Positions 51,023-60,016 of a stretch of DNA of 64,000 nucleotides are shown here, in pieces; positions within the stretch are counted from its first letter, which is position 1; each line of letters begins with the position of its first letter. Source of the DNA: Rhizobium etli 8C-3 (lineage in GTDB: Bacteria > Pseudomonadota > Alphaproteobacteria > Rhizobiales > Rhizobiaceae); the NCBI RefSeq assembly GCF_001908375.1, contig NZ_CP017244.1:806001-870000 (forward strand), in the 5' to 3' direction. The notes under the pieces are model-generated. The model saw nothing but the letters and a program-made list of their open reading frames with translations. It was not told where the DNA came from and made no database searches. The translations under genes and the position numbers were made by a program.

Positions 51023-51196
51023 TCACCTCAGAAAATAAAGCTGATGCCACGGGGAAACGGGTTTGAGTGAGCGCCGATGATGACGTCAGTTGAATCGGTG
51101 CCCTCAGGCCCACCTTCAGCCGTCGTGCGTCAAGAAGCGACATTGGGAATTTTCCGTCTACTGCGAGGGCTGTCGGTTGACTTTGCCAGCAAAAAA

Positions 51197-51211
51197 GAAC
51201 ATACCGGGAAC
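51197..51211 (+). promoter_or_regulatory. Possible LexA (SOS) box
   Basis: GAAC-N7-GAAC, the direct-repeat form recognised by LexA in Alphaproteobacteria, occurs 11 bp before a small candidate gene. A motif with eight fixed bases is expected to occur once or twice by chance in a window this size, so intergenic position is the only added support. Confidence 0.35.
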
Positions 51212-51221
51212 ATATGCGGCG

Positions 51222-51422
51222 ATGAAGAGGCCGCGCCCGCCGAAAGAACGGATCACTGAGATGCAGGTGATGATCGAGGGACAGACACACTTCCAGCCTT
51301 TGGGCTCAGATCGAGGTTTTAAAGATCTCGTCGACTACCACAAATTCTATAGCCATATGCTGATGCAGGGCAGCAGCGGCTTGACGACATTTGTGATGAC
51401 GTCGTTCTCGTCCATCCCCTGA
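51222..51422 (+). CDS. Candidate small protein behind LexA-like box
   Basis: 66 residues, starting KRPRPPKERITEMQVMIEGQ and continuing FKDLVDYHKFYSHMLMQGSSG. Third codon positions are rich in G and C, as in real genes of this window, and the stop is clean. No ribosome site is seen before ATG 51222, and no family is recognisable. ATG 51261 (MQVMIEG...) is an alternative start. From 51423 to 51683 no further gene is evident. Confidence 0.35.
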   Translation: MKRPRPPKERITEMQVMIEGQTHFQPLGSDRGFKDLVDYHKFYSHMLMQGSSGLTTFVMTSFSSIP

Positions 51423-51683
51423 GGGTCGAGCGACAAGGCCCGCGGAGCTGCGCATCGCCTTCGCGAACGCGGACCGGAGCGGAACTCCACCCTGTGACAG
51501 AAGCCACAGGCATTAGGGCCACGGATTGAGAATGGTATGCCGTACTGAGGGACGGGACCACCTGTGCGACGGACGCAGAAGAACTAGCCGATCGGCGCCA
51601 ACGTCGGCCAAACCAAAGCAGACCAGGGACAAGCCGAAAATGGCACTGTTTTTGCCCGTTGTGTTCTTTCATTGGAGATGCTC

Positions 51684-51869
51684 GTGACCCACGCAGAACG
51701 CGTTATCCAGAATGCCTTGGCTTTTGTTGCTGCCTCCCGCTCGGCGCGCGAGCGCGACATGGAGCGCCGTCAAAAGCTGTTCGAGCGGATCCAGCTGATG
51801 AGACCGCCAAACCCCTATCTCGCTAAGACGCGCGGCGGCGAGCAGCTCAAACTTGACCTCGATCACTGA
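51684..51869 (+). CDS. Small hypothetical protein
   Basis: 61 residues, from GTG 51684 (six bases behind GGAG) or ATG 51678. The sequence is basic and helical (THAERVIQNALAFVAASRSARERDMERRQKLFERIQ) with a C-terminal KTRGGEQLKLDLDH. Composition and codon use fit a genuine gene, but I know no family. It stands alone. The following 243 bp to the dehydrogenase gene show nothing notable. Confidence 0.55.
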   Translation: MTHAERVIQNALAFVAASRSARERDMERRQKLFERIQLMRPPNPYLAKTRGGEQLKLDLDH

Positions 51870-52112
51870 GAGGTCTCTGTCATCGCTAGAAGAGGGTGTT
51901 TCCTGGGCCTGATATGCTGTCGAGCTTCATCATCGAAGCCGTTCCCAGGGTCCGATGTCGTTTTACCGATGTTTGTCGATGTGCCGCTGTCCAGCTCGGC
52001 TCGAAGAAGAAAAGCACCAGGTCAGGGAACTATCAGGCTATGATCGCGATCGTCGGAAGGTGAAGCGCCGGCTTGTGTTCAGACGGCAATGAAGTGCTGA
52101 GGAGGAAAAGAG

Positions 52113-53144
52113 ATGGCATATGACGAGCGGCCACTGGCGATCAGTGCACCAGAACCGCGCACGCTCGATCTGATCTTTAGCGACGAGGCGCGAAAACTGT
52201 TGCACGCCAGATATCAGATCGTGGAGGCCGATCCGGACAATATCGCCGAGCTCAGCGATGAAGTTCTCGGCAAGGCGCGTTACATCATCGGCCAGCCGCC
52301 CTTGTCGGCCGGAACCTTGGCGCGCATGCCCGAATTACGCTGCGTGCTGAACGTCGAAAGCAACCTTATCAACAATATGCCTTATGAAATCCTCTTCCAG
52401 CGCGGCATCCACGTCGTCACGACGGGACAGGTCTTTGCCGAACCTGTGGCGGAGATTGGCCTGGGTTTTGCACTTTCGCTCGCGCGCGGCATCGTCGACC
52501 AGGACTTGGCTTTTCGTGAAGGCAGAGAGCTTTGGGGCGGCGAGGGCAATGCACGCTCCAGGCTGATTGCAGGCTCCGAGATCGGCATCATCGGCTTCGG
52601 CGATCTCGGTAGGGCGCTCCGACGCGTGCTATGCGGTTTCCGGGCAACGATCCGGGTTTTCGATCCCTGGCTGCCGCGCTCGATGCTGGAGGAGAACGGC
52701 GTTCAGGCGGCAAGCCTAAAAGAGGTGCTTACCGAGAGCGATTTCATCTTTGTCGTTGCGGCAGTGACCAGTGAGAACAAGCATTTCCTTAATGCTGAGG
52801 CGTTTGCCAGCATGCGGCCGGGCTCGGCGTTCATCCTGCTCAGTCGGGCCGATGTCGTCGATTTCGACGCACTGATGGCAGCCGTCGCATCGGGCCATAT
52901 CGTTGCAGCCAGCGATGTGTATCCCGAAGAGCCGCTGCCGCTCGACCACGGGGCGCGCGTTTTGAATGGGTTCATCCGCTCCGCCCATCGTGCCGGTGCA
53001 CTTGACAGTGCCTTCAAGAAGATGGGCGACATGGTGCTGGAGGACATGGACCTTATGGACCGCGGTTTGCCGCCCATGCGGTGCAAGCGGGCCGAGCGTG
53101 AGACCGTTTCGCGCATGCGCTCTAAGGGCGTGAAGATCAATTGA
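52113..53144 (+). CDS. D-isomer-specific 2-hydroxyacid dehydrogenase family protein
   Basis: 343 residues. The C-terminal NAD-binding domain shows the Rossmann motif GIIGFGDLGRALRRVL and the usual catalytic residues: Arg in LLSRADVVD, Glu in DVYPEEPLP and His in RSAHRAGAL. The family reduces 2-keto acids to 2-hydroxy acids with NAD(P)H, or the reverse; the substrate is not deducible. The N-terminal part is typical but poorly conserved. A GAGGAGGAAAAGAG sequence gives a strong ribosome site before ATG. It is 307 bp upstream of the leucine-degradation operon and may be independent. Confidence 0.87.
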   Translation: MAYDERPLAISAPEPRTLDLIFSDEARKLLHARYQIVEADPDNIAELSDEVLGKARYIIGQPPLSAGTLARMPELRCVLNVESNLINNMPYEILFQRGIHVVTTGQVFAEPVAEIGLGFALSLARGIVDQDLAFREGRELWGGEGNARSRLIAGSEIGIIGFGDLGRALRRVLCGFRATIRVFDPWLPRSMLEENGVQAASLKEVLTESDFIFVVAAVTSENKHFLNAEAFASMRPGSAFILLSRADVVDFDALMAAVASGHIVAASDVYPEEPLPLDHGARVLNGFIRSAHRAGALDSAFKKMGDMVLEDMDLMDRGLPPMRCKRAERETVSRMRSKGVKIN

Positions 53145-53451
53145 TCCCGCGCCGCCCCAGTAGCGCCGGATGCGACGGGCCGATTGCCGCACTCGGCAGC
53201 AGATGGTTCAATATCCGGGGCGATCCGAGCTTCTTTGTAAAAATATCGCCAGCCTGGGCATTCGCTTTTCGATTGATGCTTTGCAGCCGCATTTTTGGTG
53301 GGGAAATTATGCTGATCGGGTGCTATCGTTCTGACATGGACTGATGAAGCGGAGGAGCAATGCTTCCAGTATCATGGATCAACACTGCGACCTCGAAGGA
53401 GCAGATGCCGGTGCCGATGCGGCGTGGTCGACGGCTAAGGGGAGAGGCCGG
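53145..53451 (+). other. Leader of the leucine-degradation operon
   Basis: No supported gene of known family lies here. The right part contains GGAGGAG directly before ATG 53360, which opens a 36-codon frame that ends at 53470, inside the isovaleryl-CoA dehydrogenase gene. It may be a short upstream reading frame coupled to that gene. The promoter of the operon should lie in the AT-richer part at about 53235-53335. Confidence 0.35.
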
Positions 53452-54615
53452 ATGTATTCAGGTGGGTTGAATTTCGCGCTCGGAGACGAGATCGAAGCCT
53501 TGCGCGAAAGTGTCAGGCGGTTTGCCAGTGGTCGCATCGCGCCGCTGGCGGCAGAGACCGATCGCAGTAACCAGTTTCCAGCACAGCTCTGGCGGGAGAT
53601 GGGCGATATGGGTTTGCTCGGCATTACGGCGGACGACGCTTATGGCGGTGCGGGTCTCGGTTATCTCGCCCACTGCGTCGCCATGGAGGAGATTAGCCGC
53701 GCCTCGGCCTCGGTCGGCTTGAGCTATGGGGCGCATTCCAACCTCTGCGTCAATCAGATCAACCGCAACGGCAATGACGCGCAGAAGCGCCGCTATCTGC
53801 CCAAGCTCATCTCGGGCGAACATGTCGGCGCACTCGCCATGTCGGAGCCGGATGCCGGTTCGGACGTCGTTTCGATGAAGCTCAAGGCCGAAAAGCGCGG
53901 CGACCGATATCTCCTGAACGGTAACAAGATGTGGATCACCAACGGTCCGGATGCCGATCTGCTCGTGGTCTATGCCAAGACCGACCCTGAGGCCGGATCG
54001 CGGGGCATTACGGCGTTCCTTGTCGAGAAGACTTTCCAGGGGTTTACCACGGGTCAGAAACTCGACAAGCTCGGGATGCGGGGTTCGAACACCTGCGAGC
54101 TGATCTTTCGGGATTGCCAAGTGCCCGAGGAGAACGTGCTGGGCGCAATCGGCGACGGTGTGAAGATACTGATGTCAGGCCTGGATTACGAACGCGTTGT
54201 GCTTTCGGCCGGTCCCCTCGGGATCATGGCGGCTTGCGTCGATCTTGTTCTGCCCTATCTGCATGAACGCAAGCAGTTCGGCCGGGCGATCGGCGAATTC
54301 CAGTTGATGCAGGCCAAGCTCGCCGACATGTATGTGACGCTGAATACGGCGCGCGCCTATGTCTATGCCGTGGCGGCGGCCTGCGACCGCGGTGAGACGA
54401 CCCGCAAGGACGCTGCAGGTTGCATCCTTTATGCAGCGGAAAAGGCAACTGGCGTGGCGCTCGAAGCGATCCAGGCGCTGGGCGGCAATGGCTACACCAA
54501 CGATTATGCCGCAGGACGGCTCTTAAGGGATGCCAAGCTCTACGAGATCGGCGCCGGCACCTCCGAAATCCGGCGAATGCTGATCGGACGTGAGCTCTTT
54601 GCGGAGACGGCATGA
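53452..54615 (+). CDS. ivd: Isovaleryl-CoA dehydrogenase
   Basis: 387 residues, the usual length. Acyl-CoA dehydrogenase signatures: [34 protein letters not shown], and a C-terminal [35 protein letters not shown]. The catalytic base is Glu247 in [14 protein letters not shown], the position specific to isovaleryl-CoA dehydrogenases and not the C-terminal site of the short-chain enzymes. It oxidises isovaleryl-CoA to 3-methylcrotonyl-CoA with FAD and passes electrons to ETF. I start at ATG 53452, behind GGGGAGAGG, since the earlier in-frame ATG 53344 adds a non-conserved 36 residues. Four-base overlap with the next gene. Confidence 0.95.
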   Translation: MYSGGLNFALGDEIEALRESVRRFASGRIAPLAAETDRSNQFPAQLWREMGDMGLLGITADDAYGGAGLGYLAHCVAMEEISRASASVGLSYGAHSNLCVNQINRNGNDAQKRRYLPKLISGEHVGALAMSEPDAGSDVVSMKLKAEKRGDRYLLNGNKMWITNGPDADLLVVYAKTDPEAGSRGITAFLVEKTFQGFTTGQKLDKLGMRGSNTCELIFRDCQVPEENVLGAIGDGVKILMSGLDYERVVLSAGPLGIMAACVDLVLPYLHERKQFGRAIGEFQLMQAKLADMYVTLNTARAYVYAVAAACDRGETTRKDAAGCILYAAEKATGVALEAIQALGGNGYTNDYAAGRLLRDAKLYEIGAGTSEIRRMLIGRELFAETA

Positions 54616-56219
54616 CCGTACTCAAATCCCAGATCTCGACCAACTCTGACACCTTCAGGGCCAATCAGGTGGCCATGCAGGAGGCTATCAGGCTTATTGA
54701 GGACGTCGCGCGATCGGCCCAGAACGGCGGCGGGACGGCGGCACGCGAGCGGCATGTGGGTCGCGGCAAGATGCTACCGCGCGACAGGGTCATGGAGTTG
54801 ATCGACCCGGCAACACCGTTTCTGGAAATTGCTGCGACAGCTGCTTATGGCATGTACGGCGACGAGGCGCCGGCAGCCGGGCTGATTGCGGGAATCGGGC
54901 GCGTCGCAGGTCGCGAATGCATGATCGTGTGCAACGATGCGACGGTCAAAGGCGGTACTTACTATCCGATGACGGTGAAGAAGCACCTAAGGGCACAGGA
55001 GATCGCAGCGGCGAACAACCTGCCCTGCATCTATTTGGTTGATTCCGGCGGCGCCAATCTGCCCAATCAGGACGAGGTCTTTCCCGATCGTGATCACTTC
55101 GGCCGGATCTTCTTCAACCAGGCCAATATGTCGGCGGCCGGAATCCCCCAGATTGCCGTGGTGATGGGCTCTTGTACGGCAGGCGGGGCCTATGTCCCGG
55201 CCATGTCTGACGAAGCCATCATCGTGGAAGGGCAGGGAACGATCTTTCTCGCCGGGCCGCCGCTTGTCAAAGCGGCGACGGGCGAGGTGGTCTCTGCCGA
55301 AGAGCTCGGCGGCGGCGACGTGCACACGCGCCTTTCCGGCGTTGCCGACTATCTGGCGCGCGACGATGCCCATGCGCTGGCGCTGGCACGCCGCGCCGTT
55401 GCCTCGCTGAACCGGCAAAAAGCGCATACCGTCGAGCTTCGCCAGGCAGAGCCGCCGCGCTACGATCCGGCGGAAATCGCCGGTATCGTGCCCGCTGACC
55501 TTCGCACACCCTACGAGGTCCGCGAGGTGATCGCCCGCATCGTCGACGGTTCGCGTTTTGACGAGTTCAAGGCGCGCTACGGTGCCACGCTCGTCTGCGG
55601 CTTTGCGCATATTCATGGCATCCCCGTCGGGATCCTTGCCAACAACGGCGTCCTGTTTTCCGAATCCGCTCTTAAGGGCGTACATTTTGTCGAGCTCTGC
55701 TCGCAACGGAAAATCCCGCTGGTCTTCTTGCAAAACATCACCGGCTTCATGGTCGGGCGCAAATACGAGACGGAAGGTATCGCCAAGCATGGCGCCAAAC
55801 TGGTCACCGCAGTGGCAACGACCAGGGTACCGAAGATCACCATGCTGATCGGCGGCTCCTTCGGCGCCGGAAATTACGGAATGGCAGGCCGCGCCTTTTC
55901 GCCGCGCTTCCTCTGGACCTGGCCGAACAGTAGGATTTCCGTAATGGGCGGCGAGCAGGCGGCAGGCGTTCTTGCAACCGTTCGCAGCGAAGCGCTGATC
56001 CGCGCTGGAACGCCTTGGAATGCAGAAGACGAGGCGGCTTTCAAAAAGCCGGTTCTCGATCTCTTCGAAAGCCAGAGCCATCCGCTCTATGCTTCCGCCC
56101 GCCTATGGGACGACGGCATCATCGATCCTGCAAAGAGCCGCAATGTGCTCGGGCTGTCGCTGTCAGCGGCGCTGAATGCGCCGATCGAGGACACGCGCTT
56201 CGGCCTGTTTAGGATGTGA
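54612..56219 (+). CDS. mccB: Methylcrotonyl-CoA carboxylase, carboxyltransferase (beta) subunit
   Basis: 535 residues, a crotonase-fold carboxyltransferase: [69 protein letters not shown] and the C-terminal [20 protein letters not shown]. It moves the carboxyl group from biotin to 3-methylcrotonyl-CoA, giving 3-methylglutaconyl-CoA. It works in a complex with the biotin-carrying alpha subunit encoded 7 bp downstream. The start overlaps the stop of the dehydrogenase (ATGA). Confidence 0.96.
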   Translation: MTVLKSQISTNSDTFRANQVAMQEAIRLIEDVARSAQNGGGTAARERHVGRGKMLPRDRVMELIDPATPFLEIAATAAYGMYGDEAPAAGLIAGIGRVAGRECMIVCNDATVKGGTYYPMTVKKHLRAQEIAAANNLPCIYLVDSGGANLPNQDEVFPDRDHFGRIFFNQANMSAAGIPQIAVVMGSCTAGGAYVPAMSDEAIIVEGQGTIFLAGPPLVKAATGEVVSAEELGGGDVHTRLSGVADYLARDDAHALALARRAVASLNRQKAHTVELRQAEPPRYDPAEIAGIVPADLRTPYEVREVIARIVDGSRFDEFKARYGATLVCGFAHIHGIPVGILANNGVLFSESALKGVHFVELCSQRKIPLVFLQNITGFMVGRKYETEGIAKHGAKLVTAVATTRVPKITMLIGGSFGAGNYGMAGRAFSPRFLWTWPNSRISVMGGEQAAGVLATVRSEALIRAGTPWNAEDEAAFKKPVLDLFESQSHPLYASARLWDDGIIDPAKSRNVLGLSLSAALNAPIEDTRFGLFRM

Positions 56220-56226
56220 GGGGGCG

Positions 56227-58203
56227 ATGTTTGAAAAGATCCTGATTGCCAACCGTGGCGAAATCGCCTGCCGTATCATTCGTACCGCCCGCCGCCTGGG
56301 CGTGCGCACAGCGACGGTCTATTCCGATGCCGACAGCGACGCGCTGCACGTCGAACTTGCTGACGAAGCGATCCGCATCGGCGGTGCGGCGGCCCATGAA
56401 AGTTACCTTTCCATCGAGCGGGTCTTAGAATCGGCCAAGCGGGCTGGCGCCGATGCGATTCATCCGGGCTATGGCTTTCTTTCGGAAAACGCCGAGTTCG
56501 CCGAGGCTGTCGAGGCGGCGGGAATAGTCTTCGTTGGTCCGCAGCCAATGGCGATCCGGGCAATGGGCCGCAAGGATGCCGCCAAGGCCCTGATGGAAAG
56601 CGCTGGCGTTCCGATCGTGCCGGGCTACCACGGCGACGACCAGGATCTGGACCTTCTGGCGGACAAGGCAGCCGAGATCGGCTACCCCGTTCTCATCAAG
56701 GCGCGCGCAGGCGGCGGCGGCAAGGGCATGCGCCGTGTCGAGGGCGCCGAGGAGCTTCCATCTGCCCTGGAGGCGGCAAAGCGCGAGGCGAAGGCGGCGT
56801 TCGGCGATGATGCCGTGCTGATCGAAAAGTACCTGCTTCGACCGCGTCATATCGAAATACAGGTTTTCGGAGACAGGTACGGCAATGTCGTCCACCTTTT
56901 CGAGCGCGACTGTTCACTCCAGCGGCGCCACCAGAAGGTCATCGAGGAAGCGCCGGCTCCGGGCATGACCGCCGAGATGCGTCGCGCCATGGGCGAAGCG
57001 GCCGTGCGCGCTGCGCGGGCGATCGATTATCGCGGCGCCGGGACCGTCGAGTTCATCGCCGATGTCTCGAAGGACTTGCTGCCGGACCGCTTCTTTTTCA
57101 TGGAAATGAACACGCGTCTGCAGGTCGAGCATCCGGTAACGGAGGCAATTGCGGGTGTTGATCTCGTCGAATGGCAATTGCGGGTGGCAGCCGGTGAGCC
57201 GCTTCCGAAAAAACAAACTGAGCTGAAGATCGACGGCTGGGCCTTTGAGGCACGCATTTACGCGGAGGACGCGGCAAGGGGTTTTTTACCCGCCACGGGC
57301 GTGATCGACGGAATGCGCTTTCCAGACGGCGTGCGGATCGATGCGGGCGTCAGGGCAGGCGATCGGATTTCTGCCTACTACGACCCGATGATCGCCAAGA
57401 TGATCGTCCATGGCGCCGATCGTGCCGATGCGCTTGCGATGTTGACGCGGGCACTGCAGGCATCGCACATCGCCGGGACGGTGAGCAATATCGGCTTTCT
57501 CACCAACCTGAGCCGTCAGGAGGAGTTTGTCTCGGGCCATCCGGACACTGGTCTGATTGAGCGCAATCTTGAGACCTTGATCGCAATTCCGGCTGCCGAA
57601 GACACGGTGATTGCCCTTGCGGCGGTGCTGTCGCTGGAGGCAAGGGGCCACGGCAACGATCCGTGGGACACGCTCGGCCATTGGCAGCTCTGGGGCGAAA
57701 TGCAGCGTAAAGTGACGTTGGAACATGCAGGCAGTCTTGCAAGTCTGTGCGTCGTTGCACGAGGCTTCGGCATGTTCGCCGTCCATGACGGCCGCCGCGT
57801 CATCCCCATAAGGATCGTCAGCCGACATGCCGACCGTTTGCAAGTGGAGACCGATGGCAGGCAGGTTGCCGTCGAGGTGGAGCGCGGGACGCATCGGTTG
57901 TGCCTGAGGCTTGACGGCAATTCGCATCTCTTTACGCTGCCCGATCCGCTGGATGGGACTACCTCAGAAACGGATGTCGGCGATCGGCTGATCGCACCGA
58001 TGCCGGGCTTCGTCAAGATCGTGCGGACAAGCGAAGGTGCTGCAGTCTCGAAAGGCGCGCCGCTGATCGTCATGGAGGCCATGAAAATGGAGCTGACGCT
58101 GACCGCTGCGCGAGACGCGATCGTGGAAAGCGTTCACGCGAGTGAGGGCCAGCAGGTTTCCGAGGGCGCCGTCCTCGTCACCCTGAAGGCCGGAGAGGCA
58201 TGA
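56227..58203 (+). CDS. mccA: Methylcrotonyl-CoA carboxylase, biotin (alpha) subunit
   Basis: 658 residues. Biotin carboxylase domain at the N-terminus (KILIANRGEIACRIIRTARRLG; ATP-grasp with KARAGGGGKGMRRV; FMEMNTRLQVEHPVTE), then a linker, and a biotinyl domain at the C-terminus with the acceptor Lys620 in VMEAMKMEL. It carboxylates its own biotin with ATP and bicarbonate. I start at ATG 56227, directly behind a GAGGGGG sequence after the mccB stop. Followed by HMG-CoA lyase with overlapping stop and start. Confidence 0.96.
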   Translation: MFEKILIANRGEIACRIIRTARRLGVRTATVYSDADSDALHVELADEAIRIGGAAAHESYLSIERVLESAKRAGADAIHPGYGFLSENAEFAEAVEAAGIVFVGPQPMAIRAMGRKDAAKALMESAGVPIVPGYHGDDQDLDLLADKAAEIGYPVLIKARAGGGGKGMRRVEGAEELPSALEAAKREAKAAFGDDAVLIEKYLLRPRHIEIQVFGDRYGNVVHLFERDCSLQRRHQKVIEEAPAPGMTAEMRRAMGEAAVRAARAIDYRGAGTVEFIADVSKDLLPDRFFFMEMNTRLQVEHPVTEAIAGVDLVEWQLRVAAGEPLPKKQTELKIDGWAFEARIYAEDAARGFLPATGVIDGMRFPDGVRIDAGVRAGDRISAYYDPMIAKMIVHGADRADALAMLTRALQASHIAGTVSNIGFLTNLSRQEEFVSGHPDTGLIERNLETLIAIPAAEDTVIALAAVLSLEARGHGNDPWDTLGHWQLWGEMQRKVTLEHAGSLASLCVVARGFGMFAVHDGRRVIPIRIVSRHADRLQVETDGRQVAVEVERGTHRLCLRLDGNSHLFTLPDPLDGTTSETDVGDRLIAPMPGFVKIVRTSEGAAVSKGAPLIVMEAMKMELTLTAARDAIVESVHASEGQQVSEGAVLVTLKAGEA

Positions 58204-59072
58204 TGACGGCTTTACACCAGGAACATGTTTCGATCGTCGAGATGGCACCGCGTGACGGTCTGCAAAATGAGCAACATTTCATCGAGACGGCAGACAAAAT
58301 TGCTCTTGTCGATATGCTGTCCGATTGCGGCTACGAGCGTATCGAGGTGACGAGTTTCGTAAGCCCGAAATGGGTGCCGCAGCTTGTCGACGCGGCCGAA
58401 GTGATGGCCCGAATTCGCCGCGTACCTGGCGTGCGGTATGCCGTCCTCACCCCTAACATGAAGGGCTTTGAGGCGGCACTTGAGGCACGGGCCGACGAGG
58501 TGGCGATCTTTGCCGCAGCTTCCGAAGGCTTCTCCCAGCATAATATCAATTGCTCGATTGCCGAGAGCATTGACCGTTTCAGACCCGTCGCGCAGGCAAG
58601 TATCGCACATGGCATTCCACTGCGCGGCTATGTCAGCTGTGTTGTCGAATGCCCCTATGACGGTGGTGTACCGCCTGCCAATGCCGCGAAGGTGGTAGCA
58701 TTGCTGAGGGACCTCGGATGCTACGAGATCAGCCTTGGCGATACGATCGGCCGTGCAACACCGGAAGCTGTGGCAAGGATGATCGCGGCCGTGCTTGACG
58801 AGGCACCCGCCACAATGCTTGCAGGCCATTTCCACGACACCTCGGGCCGGGCGCTCGAGAATATCGACGTTGCGCTGGACCATGGGCTTCGCGTCTTCGA
58901 TGCCTCGATCGCCGGGCTCGGAGGCTGTCCTTATGCACCCGGTGCAAAGGGCAATGTCGACACCGCGGCGGTCGCGCGGCACCTCGCGGCAAGAGGTTAT
59001 TCGACAGGGCTTGCGCAAGACAAGCTTCGGCAGGCAGCCGCATTTGCCCGTGCGTTGAGGAGTAAGTCGTGA
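58200..59072 (+). CDS. mvaB: Hydroxymethylglutaryl-CoA lyase
   Basis: 290 residues, an HMGL-like TIM barrel: VEMAPRDGLQNEQHFIETADKIALVD, then EVTSFVSPKWVPQLVDA, SLGDTIGRATPEAV, HFHDTSGRALENI and the family signature GLGGCPYAPGAKGN with the catalytic Cys. It splits HMG-CoA into acetyl-CoA and acetoacetate, the last step of leucine breakdown. The start is ATG 58200 or 58203, overlapping the mccA stop. The next gene starts at its stop. Confidence 0.95.
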   Translation: MMTALHQEHVSIVEMAPRDGLQNEQHFIETADKIALVDMLSDCGYERIEVTSFVSPKWVPQLVDAAEVMARIRRVPGVRYAVLTPNMKGFEAALEARADEVAIFAAASEGFSQHNINCSIAESIDRFRPVAQASIAHGIPLRGYVSCVVECPYDGGVPPANAAKVVALLRDLGCYEISLGDTIGRATPEAVARMIAAVLDEAPATMLAGHFHDTSGRALENIDVALDHGLRVFDASIAGLGGCPYAPGAKGNVDTAAVARHLAARGYSTGLAQDKLRQAAAFARALRSKS

Positions 59073-59860
59073 TGCCTGAAACGCTTCGCATCGATATCGA
59101 CGCCCGCGGCCTTGCGCGGCTGACGCTTGCGCGGCCAGAAAAGCACAACGCGATCTCGCCCCGGATGATGGATGAACTGACCGCCGCATCAAAGGCTCTC
59201 GGTGCTGATCGCAGCGTTCGGGTTATCGTGCTTGCCGCAGAGGGAGCAAGCTTCTGTGCGGGCGGCGATCTCGGTTGGATGCGCGCCCAGTTTGAGGCGG
59301 GGCGGGCTGAGCGAATGTCCGAGGCAAGGCGGCTTGCCACCATGTTCCGCGCATTGAATGAAATTCCGAAGGCAGTGATCGCCCGTGTTCAGGGCAATGC
59401 CTATGGCGGCGGTGTCGGCCTTGTCAGTGTTTGCGATCTGGTGATCGCCACTGAAAGCGCCCGTTTTGGCCTGACCGAAGCTCGCCTCGGTATCATCCCG
59501 GCGACGATTAGTCCTTTCGTCGTCGCGCGGATTGGCGAAGGTGCTGCTCGTCCTCTCATCATGTCCGGTAAACTGATCAGCGCATCGGAGGCAAAGGCTG
59601 CCGGGCTGGCCGCGCATGTTGTACCCACCAAGGACCTCGATGCGGCAGTCGAGGCCGAAGTCGGGCATTTTTTGAGGGCGTCACCGGATGCAGCGGCAAG
59701 AGCCAAGACACTTGCGCGTTCGCTCGGAATGCCGATCACGGACGCGGTCATCGAAAGCGTCATCGAGCAATTGGCCGATACCTGGGAAACGGAAGAGGCG
59801 CGCGAAGGCATTGCCGCCTTCTTCGAGGGACGGGAGCCATCCTGGCGAAGTGATGCTTGA
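59072..59860 (+). CDS. Enoyl-CoA hydratase family, likely methylglutaconyl-CoA hydratase
   Basis: 262 residues. Crotonase motifs are visible: RPEKHNAISPRMMDEL, ASFCAGGDLGWM and NAYGGGVGLVSVCDL (the oxyanion hole), and the C-terminal ADTWETEEAREGIAAFFEGREP. In this operon it should hydrate 3-methylglutaconyl-CoA to HMG-CoA, the step between the carboxylase and the lyase. I start at ATG 59072, with GAGGAG nine bases before; GTG 59069 is also possible. It is the last gene of the operon and converges with the protease gene. The call of substrate rests on context. Confidence 0.9.
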   Translation: MPETLRIDIDARGLARLTLARPEKHNAISPRMMDELTAASKALGADRSVRVIVLAAEGASFCAGGDLGWMRAQFEAGRAERMSEARRLATMFRALNEIPKAVIARVQGNAYGGGVGLVSVCDLVIATESARFGLTEARLGIIPATISPFVVARIGEGAARPLIMSGKLISASEAKAAGLAAHVVPTKDLDAAVEAEVGHFLRASPDAAARAKTLARSLGMPITDAVIESVIEQLADTWETEEAREGIAAFFEGREPSWRSDA

Positions 59861-59931
59861 AAAGGGTACTTCGATTGGCTCGGCAATGTCGCTGTCGGCT
59901 TCGACGATGAACATCGTCGTTTCCATCGCCT

Positions 59932-59962
59932 CTGCGCGCCGCCGAGCAACCCGGCGGCGCAG
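59932..59962. terminator. Hairpin between convergent operons
   Basis: CTGCGCGCCGCCG and CGGCGGCGCAG pair with a two-base bulge around a short loop, in the 156-bp gap between the hydratase and DegP genes, which converge. It may end both transcripts. There is no T-run on either side, so the call is tentative. Confidence 0.4.
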
Positions 59963-60016
59963 GCCTTGGAGCGACAGCGCTTTTCACCGGGAGTGCAGAG
60001 CGCAGGACGTTCGCCG

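Noticed and set aside
51319..51672. 117-codon open frame on the minus strand
   Set aside because: Composition is Ser/Arg/Val-rich without structure and it overlaps the better-supported plus-strand candidate.
53344..53451. Longer start of isovaleryl-CoA dehydrogenase
   Set aside because: The additional 36 residues are not family-like, while ATG 53452 has a good ribosome site and the standard N-terminus.
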